Virus record (IMG/VR): IMGVR_UViG_3300046010_007035
Coordinates: 1-34,458 of that record
Reading direction: 5' to 3' (one strand)
Origin: a virus
Length of the DNA stretch: 34,458 nucleotides
The translations under genes were made by a program, and so were the position numbers. This document shows positions 28,628 through 34,458 of this stretch, one piece after another (positions within the stretch are counted from its first letter, which is position 1; every line of letters starts with the position of its first letter). The notes under the pieces are model-generated. The model was not told the DNA's origin, did no database searches, and saw only the letters and a program-made list of their open reading frames with translations.

Positions 28628-28818
28628 TCGTCAGTCTCCTTCACATCGAACTCATGGAGTCCGATTTCGGTAATCGGAATCAGGTCGTTCGCAGAGATGC
28701 GGTCGTCGCAGAGATCACGAAACTGATCGTCGCTGATGACCATGATGCTGCAACCCGAAATGGTATTCCAAGTTTCTCCGTCCGAAAGCACGATGATTGT
28801 GTGTGTCTTGCTGCTCAT
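28624..28818 (-). CDS. Small hypothetical protein
   Basis: 64 residues, MSSKTHTIIVLSDGETWNTI, then SGCSIMVISDDQFRDLCDDR. A short alpha/beta protein of the sort common in phage early regions. Start and stop overlap neighbours by four bases each. Confidence 0.6.
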   Translation of the reverse strand: MSSKTHTIIVLSDGETWNTISGCSIMVISDDQFRDLCDDRISANDLIPITEIGLHEFDVKETDE

Positions 28819-29057
28819 TCGTCACTCTCCTTGAGATTGCGGGAAACGATATCCCCGAAGTCTGCCCAGTCGCCATCGCTGGGCTTGTTCTTGTTGAAGT
28901 CCGCGCAAATGCGTTCCCACTCCGCATCGGTAACAGACTCTTCTCGGAGCGCGGGAAGGAATCCCTCCGCATCACCGCGACTAAAGACGAGAATGCAGAG
29001 ATCCTCATTCTCGGGGAAAGCCTGAATAAAGCGAATCATGTGTTCCTTGTGTGTCAT
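28815..29057 (-). CDS. Small acidic hypothetical protein
   Basis: 80 residues, MTHKEHMIRFIQAFPENEDL, then FSRGDAEGFLPALREESVTD. Start shares one base with the previous stop. Unknown. Confidence 0.6.
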   Translation of the reverse strand: MTHKEHMIRFIQAFPENEDLCILVFSRGDAEGFLPALREESVTDAEWERICADFNKNKPSDGDWADFGDIVSRNLKESDE

Positions 29058-29323
29058 TACTGCTCAACCTCCACGCGAATCTTGAAGTTGCCTTCCTCTG
29101 ACTTCTCAACGAAGATTTCGGTGATCGTACCGAATCCGTAATCGCTACCCACGCTGATGAACGGTCCACCTTCGGGATCGAAATACCCGATCTTGGTGTT
29201 GTCGTCGTCCATTCCAACGCGGTAGTAGTGCGTCTTGCCCTCAATCGTGTAGATGCCGTGACCATTTGCAGTCACGGTACGCTTGTCGCCGTAGCGAGAA
29301 TGAAGTGTGAGATTCTTTGTCAT
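29057..29323 (-). CDS. Small beta-rich hypothetical protein
   Basis: 88 residues, MTKNLTLHSRYGDKRTVTAN, with repeated beta hairpins (THYYRVGMDDDNTKIGYFDP, FISVGSDYGFGTITEIFVEK). It lies in the same unit as its neighbours. Unknown. Confidence 0.6.
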   Translation of the reverse strand: MTKNLTLHSRYGDKRTVTANGHGIYTIEGKTHYYRVGMDDDNTKIGYFDPEGGPFISVGSDYGFGTITEIFVEKSEEGNFKIRVEVEQ

Positions 29324-29326
29324 GGT

Positions 29327-29539
29327 TTACCTTGCCCTTGCGTATTCGCGGTTGAGACGGCGCGCATCCTCGGGACTACGCGCAATGAACAGTTCACAGT
29401 CAGCCTTGTGAGAGTAGATGATTCGCGCAACAGACTTGAAAGTGTGCTTGTCCGCGCAATCGACGCAGTATTCCGTATCGGGAATAAACTCGAGGCGCGC
29501 AGCGGGAATCTCATTGCCACAGTCGAAACACTTACACAT
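29327..29539 (-). CDS. Small C4 zinc-finger protein, DksA/TraR-like
   Basis: 70 residues from the ATG at 29539 with AGGAGG upstream. MCKCFDCGNEIPAARLEFIP continues to DTEYCVDCADKH: CxxC, 17 residues, CxxC, the spacing of the DksA/TraR zinc finger. DksA-family proteins bind RNA polymerase, and phage TraR relatives redirect host transcription. Here the coiled coil of DksA is missing, so the finger may serve another role. Confidence 0.65.
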   Translation of the reverse strand: MCKCFDCGNEIPAARLEFIPDTEYCVDCADKHTFKSVARIIYSHKADCELFIARSPEDARRLNREYARAR

Positions 29540-29567
29540 CGGACGCAATCCTCCTTTGGGTGCGTGT

Positions 29568-29596
29568 ATTATACCACAAATGGGTATTTCTGTCAA
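29568..29596 (-). promoter_or_regulatory. Early promoter, repeat-type B
   Basis: Minus strand TTGACA (29596-29591), 17-base spacer, TATAAT (29573-29568). Spacer and boxes identical to those at 30506-30534. Confidence 0.85.
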
Positions 29597-29616
29597 GTGA
29601 ATAAAGAACCACCGCG

Positions 29617-30033
29617 TTAGCGGTGATTCTTCTTGAAGTATTCGTTGTTCGCATCCGCGTCCATCATCTCTTCCGATGAGAAGAGATACTCCCATCCGCG
29701 CTTGATCGCAGCTTCGCGCTGGTGGTATTCGTAGTCCGCGTTTGGAACTTCGGGATCGAACACGGAGAGAAAGCAAACCTCTTTCCGTGCTTCGTCCCGA
29801 TCATCACGGTACAGTTTCGCGTTTGCGTTTGCTTCGTCGCGTTCCTTCATCATCTTCTCAGCCCTATCGTACTGAACGCCGTACTGCGACTCAAGGCGGT
29901 AGATCGTGCTTTCGTTCGCAATGATCTCACCGTAAGCGCGCGCAAGCAGCCGGATGATGTCATCGGGAAGATCGGTGCGCTTGGTAGCAGCGCGGAGTTC
30001 GTAGTCAAGATGATTGATGTTGTTGTTGGTCAT
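29617..30033 (-). CDS. Hypothetical coiled-coil protein
   Basis: 138 residues, MTNNNINHLDYELRAATKRT, then a charged helix (YDRAEKMMKERDEANANAKL) and an acidic tail. The downstream promoter lies between it and the zinc-finger gene. Unknown. Confidence 0.62.
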   Translation of the reverse strand: MTNNNINHLDYELRAATKRTDLPDDIIRLLARAYGEIIANESTIYRLESQYGVQYDRAEKMMKERDEANANAKLYRDDRDEARKEVCFLSVFDPEVPNADYEYHQREAAIKRGWEYLFSSEEMMDADANNEYFKKNHR

Positions 30034-30230
30034 GCGTACCTCGTCTGTGCGAATGATTGCTTGATGGTTCGTCGTTCAATGAATGCTTCGCCGTCTGCGC
30101 GAGCATTTCGTTCCTTCGTGATCTTCTTTCCGATTCCGAATGGTTTGCAGATCGTGCGATTGTGCTTCACTACTGCTGCACCTTCGCGTTCTGCTTCCAA
30201 ATCGAAACGATCAAGGATTCGTTTGGGCAT
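30030..30230 (-). CDS. Small basic hypothetical protein
   Basis: 66 residues from the ATG at 30230, preceded by AAGGAG. MPKRILDRFDLEAEREGAAV and a basic C-terminus (GIGKKITKERNARADG). Start lies inside the upstream gene (20-base overlap). Possibly nucleic-acid binding. Confidence 0.58.
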   Translation of the reverse strand: MPKRILDRFDLEAEREGAAVVKHNRTICKPFGIGKKITKERNARADGEAFIERRTIKQSFAQTRYA

Positions 30231-30498
30231 TGTCGCGCTCCTTGAGAAGTTCCTGATTGCGAAGCGCGACAACCTCACACACATGGCAACCGCCTTCGTA
30301 TCCATTCTTGTAGCGGTCAATCTGCGCGTAGGCATCGTCGCGCTCCTTGACAAGTTTATCAACCGCCTCGTCGAGAACGACAATCGCAACCGCTGCCTGA
30401 TTCAAGTAATCAATCTGCTCGGGAGCGAACGAATCCGCGTTCGCATCTGCGAAGTCACGGAGAAAGTTCATCAGTTTCAGTATGTGTGGATTCGTCAT
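30211..30498 (-). CDS. Hypothetical helical protein
   Basis: 95 residues, MTNPHILKLMNFLRDFADAN, then DYLNQAAVAIVVLDEAVDKL and a coiled-coil with GGCHVCEVVAL. Its -10 box ends seven bases before the ATG with no ribosome site, so the mRNA is probably leaderless. Confidence 0.6.
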   Translation of the reverse strand: MTNPHILKLMNFLRDFADANADSFAPEQIDYLNQAAVAIVVLDEAVDKLVKERDDAYAQIDRYKNGYEGGCHVCEVVALRNQELLKERDNAQTNP

Positions 30499-30505
30499 GG
30501 TGTGT

Positions 30506-30534
30506 ATTATACCACAAATGGGTATTTCTGTCAA
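30506..30534 (-). promoter_or_regulatory. Early promoter, repeat-type B
   Basis: Minus strand TTGACA (30534-30529), 17-base spacer, TATAAT (30511-30506), sequence-identical to the 29568-29596 promoter. Confidence 0.85.
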
Positions 30535-30538
30535 GTGA

Positions 30539-31255
30539 TTAGTGCTTGTGGTATGTCACGGTTGCGACATTGCGATCCCAACACGCACGGCAATCGCGGC
30601 ATTCGTTGTCCTGAGTAGGAGCAACACACGCAACACCACCACGAGCTCGAGAGCGATTCATTGCCGAATCATCGGTTGCGACTTCCGAAGTAATCTCGAA
30701 ATCAGACGGAGCAGCAGAGTCGAGCATGGCAGCGGAAACGCGCACGGTGAGATTCGCGGGAAACTCACCGAACATTTCGCGGTACTTGCGAACGATTGCG
30801 TATTCGCGAGTGGGCAACCAGTGCTGCACATTCGGAGTCATCGTACACACTTGCACGATGTTGATGAGATGCGAGAGCGACTGCAAATCACCCGAATCGT
30901 GCCAACGGAAGTACGCAACCTTCTTGCACTTCTTTCCGATCACGAATGCCATTGCTGCCACCCAGCGCGAATCGAACAGCGCATTGTAACGGCGCTCCAT
31001 TGCATCGACCACATTCGGGAAGTTGTACATTCCCTTGCAAGCGTAACACTTCTCGCAAGTAGAACCCTTCACCTTGCGGAGAGCGGAACCGACATGGCAA
31101 CGCTTCGCGGAAATGCTCGTACTCCAGCCTGGCATCTTCGACGGCTTCGAAAGACCACCGACGATATCCTCGGCTTCGGAATGAACGAAACTAGTTTCGG
31201 GAGAGTGAATCGGAATCGTGCGCGCGGGAGCTTGTGCAAGAGCGAAGGTAGCCAT
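30539..31255 (-). CDS. GP88-family phage protein
   Basis: 238 residues from the ATG at 31255. KMPGWSTSISAKRCHVGSAL, GSTCEKCYACKGMYNFPNVV, AMERRYNAL, FRWHDSGDLQSLSHLINIVQ and HWLPTREYAIVRKY match the phage gene-product-88 family known from mycobacteriophages and others. C-x2-C-x2-C and a C-terminal DNECRDCRACW cluster could bind metal or an iron-sulfur centre. No established function. TATCTT ends seven bases before the ATG. Confidence 0.78.
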   Translation of the reverse strand: MATFALAQAPARTIPIHSPETSFVHSEAEDIVGGLSKPSKMPGWSTSISAKRCHVGSALRKVKGSTCEKCYACKGMYNFPNVVDAMERRYNALFDSRWVAAMAFVIGKKCKKVAYFRWHDSGDLQSLSHLINIVQVCTMTPNVQHWLPTREYAIVRKYREMFGEFPANLTVRVSAAMLDSAAPSDFEITSEVATDDSAMNRSRARGGVACVAPTQDNECRDCRACWDRNVATVTYHKH

Positions 31256-31262
31256 AGCGTAT

Positions 31263-31290
31263 AAGATATCACAAATCTGAAACATTGCAA
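31263..31290 (-). promoter_or_regulatory. Promoter of the GP88-like gene
   Basis: Minus strand TTGCAA (31290-31285), 16-base spacer, TATCTT (31268-31263). Confidence 0.65.
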
Positions 31291-31359
31291 GCCTTCGGGA
31301 AAGATATTTGTACAAATACTTTGTTATCGGTCCTTTCGTTATCGGACCCTGGGCGTCGC

Positions 31360-31460
31360 GTTGATAGTATTTATCGGACCATGGAAAGTTGCATGGTCTG
31401 ATAATATCACAGGACGGTTGATAGTAACGATTTGTTGATAGTACCCCGATGTTGATAGTA
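31360..31460. repeat. GTTGATAGTA array with inverted repeat at the right edge of the block
   Basis: GTTGATAGTA at 31360-31369, 31417-31426, 31434-31443 and 31451-31460 (17-base period for the last three). Between them TTATCGGACCATG (31371-31383) and CATGGTCTGATAA (31392-31404) form a 13-bp inverted repeat with one G-T. The region 31256-31513 contains no gene. Confidence 0.8.
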
Positions 31461-31513
31461 CCCACCTTGTGGCGTATATACAAATATAACTATATAATAT
31501 AATAGGAGATAAT

Positions 31514-32080
31514 ATGGAAAGTTTAAACGAATCAATCAAAAGAATACTTTTGAATGAAACCGACAGTCTCTGGCTGTCAAAAGCGGGGACAGCAGATTAT
31601 AACCCAAGAGGTCAACAAAGCACATCTATGGGGTATAATCCACAACAACAATCATACGGTAGACTACAACCAAGAAGACCAATGTATAAACCACCAGCAA
31701 TGGGTGATAGATACAATCAGCAACAGTATCGTGGTATGAATGTTGCTGGAGATACAAGAAACGCATCATACGGTGGACGAGTAAGAAGATCACCCTATTC
31801 ATACGACAGTTTCATTCGTAGCAACGATCAGAACAACAATCTTAGATCGACTACTAGAAGAAGAGATGATTCTGATTACAGTTCGAATCTTAGTGGAAAC
31901 AACAGAAGACAAGATTTTGATTACAGTTCAAATCTAACTGGTGTTCCATTTGGAAGAAACTTCAGAAGTGGAACCAATAACAACAGTCAGTATGGAGACA
32001 ACCTTGCTCGACAACTAAATAATTGGAGTCAGGGTGGATATAATCCCGAAGCACACGCAAGATTTTTAAATCAACAATGA
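31514..32080 (+). CDS. Tagged basic internal-protein candidate
   Basis: 188 residues. MESLNESIKRILLNETDSLW has the amphipathic helix and L-N-E at 13-15 before Thr. The mature part is disordered, rich in Asn, Gln, Arg, Tyr and Ser, and basic, with a repeated DYSSNL motif (SDYSSNLSGN, FDYSSNLTGV). T4 internal proteins are likewise small and basic. AGGAG precedes the ATG. First gene after the GC-rich block. Confidence 0.68.
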   Translation: MESLNESIKRILLNETDSLWLSKAGTADYNPRGQQSTSMGYNPQQQSYGRLQPRRPMYKPPAMGDRYNQQQYRGMNVAGDTRNASYGGRVRRSPYSYDSFIRSNDQNNNLRSTTRRRDDSDYSSNLSGNNRRQDFDYSSNLTGVPFGRNFRSGTNNNSQYGDNLARQLNNWSQGGYNPEAHARFLNQQ

Positions 32081-32091
32081 AAGGAAATAAT

Positions 32092-32835
32092 ATGAACAGA
32101 AATTTAAAAGAAGCGTATAAAAGAGTATTAAAAAGTAAGATAATTAATGAAAATTCACAGTTATTGAATGAAGGCACTGGCGGTTTGATTGGTAGACTTT
32201 TACGCCAAGCATATGGTAGAAGGTATCCAAGCTTGGATCGTTATTTCCCAGGCAGACCACAAAGTGATTGGATGGCGAATACAGAGGAAGGCGGCCGCCT
32301 TCTTCGAATTTGGAGGAATACTGCAAGAAGCCTAAATACTATGATCCCTAGGAATATGTCAAGATCGCTTTATGATAGTTTACGCGAACAATTTCCGAAA
32401 TTTTATAGGGTTTTGCCAGAACACGAAATAATTGATACTTTAGTTACGCCTGGTAATTCAAATATAATAATTATAAAAACTAGAGATGGTGGTTATATTT
32501 ATCAATATATTGATGGGAATGGAATGCGAATATTAGACGGCACAAAAATACCTCGACCTGAACCAGATGGTAGTTATATTTTCCCAGATGGTTTCTTTCA
32601 AAACAATGACAATTTCATAAGAGACTTAGATGGTCAATTTCCACCCACGGACATGGAAAAATATAAACAATTGTTCGGAACAATTGGAATTGTTCTGGGC
32701 GGTGCATTTGCATATGATGCAACAGCAGATGATGAATCGGATGATATAATTGCTGAACCACCACCAGCACCTGTAGAACAAACACCAGAATTTTTAACAA
32801 GGCCTGGAAGAGAATGGCATCCGCCAATGAAATGA
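32092..32835 (+). CDS. Tagged internal-protein candidate, relative of the tandem-module protein
   Basis: 247 residues. The upstream ATG at 32077 is rejected because AAAGGA lies between it and the ATG at 32092. MNRNLKEAYKRVLKSKIINE and then LLNEG (L-N-E at 25-27 before Gly) give two site candidates. The body (IIIIKTRDGGYIYQYIDGNG) and C-terminus (IIAEPP... TRPGREWHPPMK) parallel the modules of the 32888 protein (AEPPQ... VRPEENWSPPMR). Likely a diverged paralog. Confidence 0.65.
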   Translation: MNRNLKEAYKRVLKSKIINENSQLLNEGTGGLIGRLLRQAYGRRYPSLDRYFPGRPQSDWMANTEEGGRLLRIWRNTARSLNTMIPRNMSRSLYDSLREQFPKFYRVLPEHEIIDTLVTPGNSNIIIIKTRDGGYIYQYIDGNGMRILDGTKIPRPEPDGSYIFPDGFFQNNDNFIRDLDGQFPPTDMEKYKQLFGTIGIVLGGAFAYDATADDESDDIIAEPPPAPVEQTPEFLTRPGREWHPPMK

Positions 32836-32860
32836 GTTGAAAAATACACATTTATAAAAA

Positions 32861-32886
32861 AACAAACCCCCGTAAGGGGGTTTGTT
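32861..32886. terminator. Bidirectional terminator
   Basis: AACAAACCCCC-GTAA-GGGGGTTTGTT (32861-32886), 11-bp stem, with an A-run upstream that becomes a T-run on the minus strand. It separates convergent paralogous genes. Confidence 0.88.
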
Positions 32887-32887
32887 G

Positions 32888-34156
32888 TTATCTCATAGGA
32901 GGTGACCAATTTTCTTCTGGTCTTACTAAAAGTGGAGGTATTGACTGAGGTGGTTCAGCAACGAATTCATCTTCTGGATTCGCGCCTGGATCTAAAAGAC
33001 CTGGCAGTCCTAAAATTGGAGCAACACCAAATTCAATATTGTCGATCGGACTTCTGTATCCTGGATCTGCCCAGTTTTCATGGCCATATACATCAGGAAT
33101 TGAATCTGTATTTGGATTCCAACCTTCTGGGAGTCTCATAAATCCATCTTCTGGGTGCATGTAATAATATCTACCATTTTCTGCAAGAATAACCCAAGCA
33201 CCTTCATCATTAACAATTATTTCGCGAGCACTAGAACCATCTAAACGAGGATGATTTCTATATTGACTTAACCATTTTCTATAGAATTTATCTGCATCAG
33301 AACTAACCGAATATCCTGGCTTGGCATTAAGTCTTATGACAATTCTTTGACTCGCGCCTGGCGGATTTGCATATCTTTCCATGAATTCGCGAAAAGTCCA
33401 CCTGTGTCCTTGTTGGGGATAAAGCATCCTCATCAGCACTCTCCACCATCTAGGTTCTACTGATTCATTTAGTTGATATGATTCATATTTCATAGATCTC
33501 ATAGGAGGTGACCAATTTTCTTCTGGTCTTACTAAAAGTGGAGGTATTGACTGAGGTGGTTCAGCAACGAATTCATCTTCTGGATTCGCGCCTGGATCTA
33601 AAAGACCTGGCAGTCCTAAAATTGGAATTATTCCAAAGAATGGATCATTGTCAATGGGACTTCTGTATCCTTCATCTGCCCAATTCTGATGACCAAATGA
33701 TTCGGGTATAGAATCTCTATATGGATCCCAGTCTTGAGGCAATCTCATGGGGCCCACGGCGCTGTCTGGATGCAGGTAGTAATATCTACCATCCTCACCT
33801 AAAACAATAAATGCACCTTCATCATTAATGAGTAACTGTCTTACTCTGGTTCCACCCATTCCTGTACTTCCATCAAGTTGCTCCAACCAACGACGAATAT
33901 TATCATTATTTCCCCAAGGGTGACTACCACTTCTGTTTATTCTGATAATTCTTCTTGGCCATCCGCCTGGTGGGTTAGCATATCGTTCCATGAACTCTGG
34001 GAATTTTTGTCTTCTAGTAAATCGAGGACCAAACATTCTTTTAATTGCTCTCCACCATAATGGTTCTGCCATCTCATTTAACTCGCGCTTTGGAGTTTTA
34101 TTTTGACCGTTGTTTAAAAAATTTAAATTTTCCTTTGCAATACGACTGTAGTCCAT
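32888..34156 (-). CDS. Tandem-module tagged protein, probable polyprotein
   Basis: 422 residues. N-terminal MDYSRIAKENLNFLNNGQNK and L-N-E at 26-28, then module A (29-220) and module B (232-422). Each module starts ...EP(L/R)WWR, has FMERYANPPG, NDEGA, GRYYY(L/M)HP, PI(L)GLPGLLDPGANPEDEF and ends PEENWSPPMR. Module B is preceded by Y-Q-L-N-E (227-231) before Ser, a second cleavage-type site. If the prohead protease cuts both, two paralogous mature proteins result. AAGGAG precedes the ATG. Confidence 0.7.
   Translation of the reverse strand: MDYSRIAKENLNFLNNGQNKTPKRELNEMAEPLWWRAIKRMFGPRFTRRQKFPEFMERYANPPGGWPRRIIRINRSGSHPWGNNDNIRRWLEQLDGSTGMGGTRVRQLLINDEGAFIVLGEDGRYYYLHPDSAVGPMRLPQDWDPYRDSIPESFGHQNWADEGYRSPIDNDPFFGIIPILGLPGLLDPGANPEDEFVAEPPQSIPPLLVRPEENWSPPMRSMKYESYQLNESVEPRWWRVLMRMLYPQQGHRWTFREFMERYANPPGASQRIVIRLNAKPGYSVSSDADKFYRKWLSQYRNHPRLDGSSAREIIVNDEGAWVILAENGRYYYMHPEDGFMRLPEGWNPNTDSIPDVYGHENWADPGYRSPIDNIEFGVAPILGLPGLLDPGANPEDEFVAEPPQSIPPLLVRPEENWSPPMR
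32890..33020. repeat. 131-bp direct repeat, copy 1
   Basis: Identical over 131 bases to 33496-33626, at an in-frame offset of 606 bases (202 codons). It encodes the C-terminal ends of module B. Confidence 0.95.
33496..33626. repeat. 131-bp direct repeat, copy 2
   Basis: Exact copy of 32890-33020; encodes the end of module A. The rest of the modules has diverged clearly. Confidence 0.95.
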
Positions 34157-34188
34157 GGAATCTCCTTTAATTTATAGATTCATACTTC

Positions 34189-34200
34189 TATTTATAAATA
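34189..34200. promoter_or_regulatory. Overlapping divergent late promoters
   Basis: TATAAATA reads on the minus strand from 34196 to 34189 and on the plus strand from 34193 to 34200, sharing four bases. They face the 34156 minus gene and the 34219 plus gene. Confidence 0.7.
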
Positions 34201-34218
34201 CAAATATCAGAGGATATA

Positions 34219-34458
34219 ATGAGAAATAAACTGATAACACAGATAATTCTAAACAGAATAAACAAAAAACACCAAACTTTGTTTGAAAATAAAGATCTTT
34301 GGTTTCTAGTCGAAGACCGTATTCCTTCTTTGATTTCCAAATACAGCGGAACAAAGGAAGTTCCAACCGAAAATATTGCTGCACACCACATAATCGGTGG
34401 CAAAAAACCACCAACAAGATTTATTCGAAAACTAAGTTCAGAGCATGATTTTAATCCT
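34219..34458 (+). CDS. Late protein, 5' part only
   Basis: 80 codons reach the window end. MRNKLITQIILNRINKKHQT begins a basic amphipathic helix, then LFENKDLWFLVEDRIPSLIS. The helix resembles the tag helices of the neighbours (an L-F-E could be a site), but the partial sequence cannot decide. AGAGG precedes the ATG and a late promoter ends 18 bases upstream. Confidence 0.6.
   Translation, partial: MRNKLITQIILNRINKKHQTLFENKDLWFLVEDRIPSLISKYSGTKEVPTENIAAHHIIGGKKPPTRFIRKLSSEHDFNP

Noticed and set aside
29722-30618. Plus-strand frame of 298 codons
   Set aside because: Antisense to three coupled minus-strand genes and crosses a promoter.
1-34458. Integrated prophage or insertion sequence ends
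   Set aside because: No integrase, transposase or attachment-site pair was seen. The whole window reads as virulent-phage DNA.

Overview
The window looks like part of a T4-like myovirus genome, probably marine. The evidence is T4-type structural genes (head-completion nuclease gp4, tail-tube/baseplate gp54 and gp26 relatives), a gp32-type single-strand DNA-binding protein beside a gp33-like gene, TATAAATA-type late promoters, and strong TTGACA/TATAAT early promoters in front of short opposing gene clusters. The host cannot be named. A circularly permuted tmRNA (a form known from alphaproteobacteria and cyanobacteria) is only a weak hint.

Layout. 1-3350: baseplate and head-completion genes. 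3360-4550: gp32 and a gp33-like coactivator on the minus strand. 4619-6903: two large late structural proteins. 6900-9520: minus-strand small genes (two membrane proteins, a possible Sm-fold protein), tRNA-Arg, a permuted tmRNA, an odd tRNA-like gene, tRNA-Glu and tRNA-Ile. 9575-16476: mixed small genes (cytidine deaminase-like, HExxH protein, WYL_2/DUF2693-like, a hyperacidic protein), tRNA-Gly and tRNA-Lys. 16560-21870: a run of Pro/Trp-rich proteins with cleavable N-terminal tags. 22128-31255: a block of visibly higher GC content with about 25 small genes, including a kinase-like protein, a GP88-family protein and a C4 zinc-finger protein. 31514-34458: AT-rich sequence again, with more tagged proteins and a divergent late gene cut by the window end.

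The main discovery is a family of at least eleven proteins (9575-10000, 13637-14395, 16560-21870, 31514-34156). Most begin with a short amphipathic segment ending in (I/L)-x-E, like the capsid-targeting sequence of T4 internal head proteins that the gp21 protease removes. Their mature parts are Pro/Trp-rich or basic, share modules with each other, and in one case form a tandem two-module protein with an internal cleavage site. I infer a large set of proteins packaged in the capsid and possibly ejected with the DNA. No biochemical role can be read from sequence.

Regulation appears split. Early and middle genes use near-consensus sigma70 promoters. Several late genes have TATAAATA-like boxes. 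In both classes the -10 box often lies only 5-7 nt before the ATG, which predicts leaderless mRNAs. The GC-rich block contains noncoding repeats (GTTGATAGTA motifs and CATGGTCTGATAATATC inverted repeats) near positions 23.4, 24.5 and 31.4 kb, which may mark an origin, recombination sites or an imported segment.
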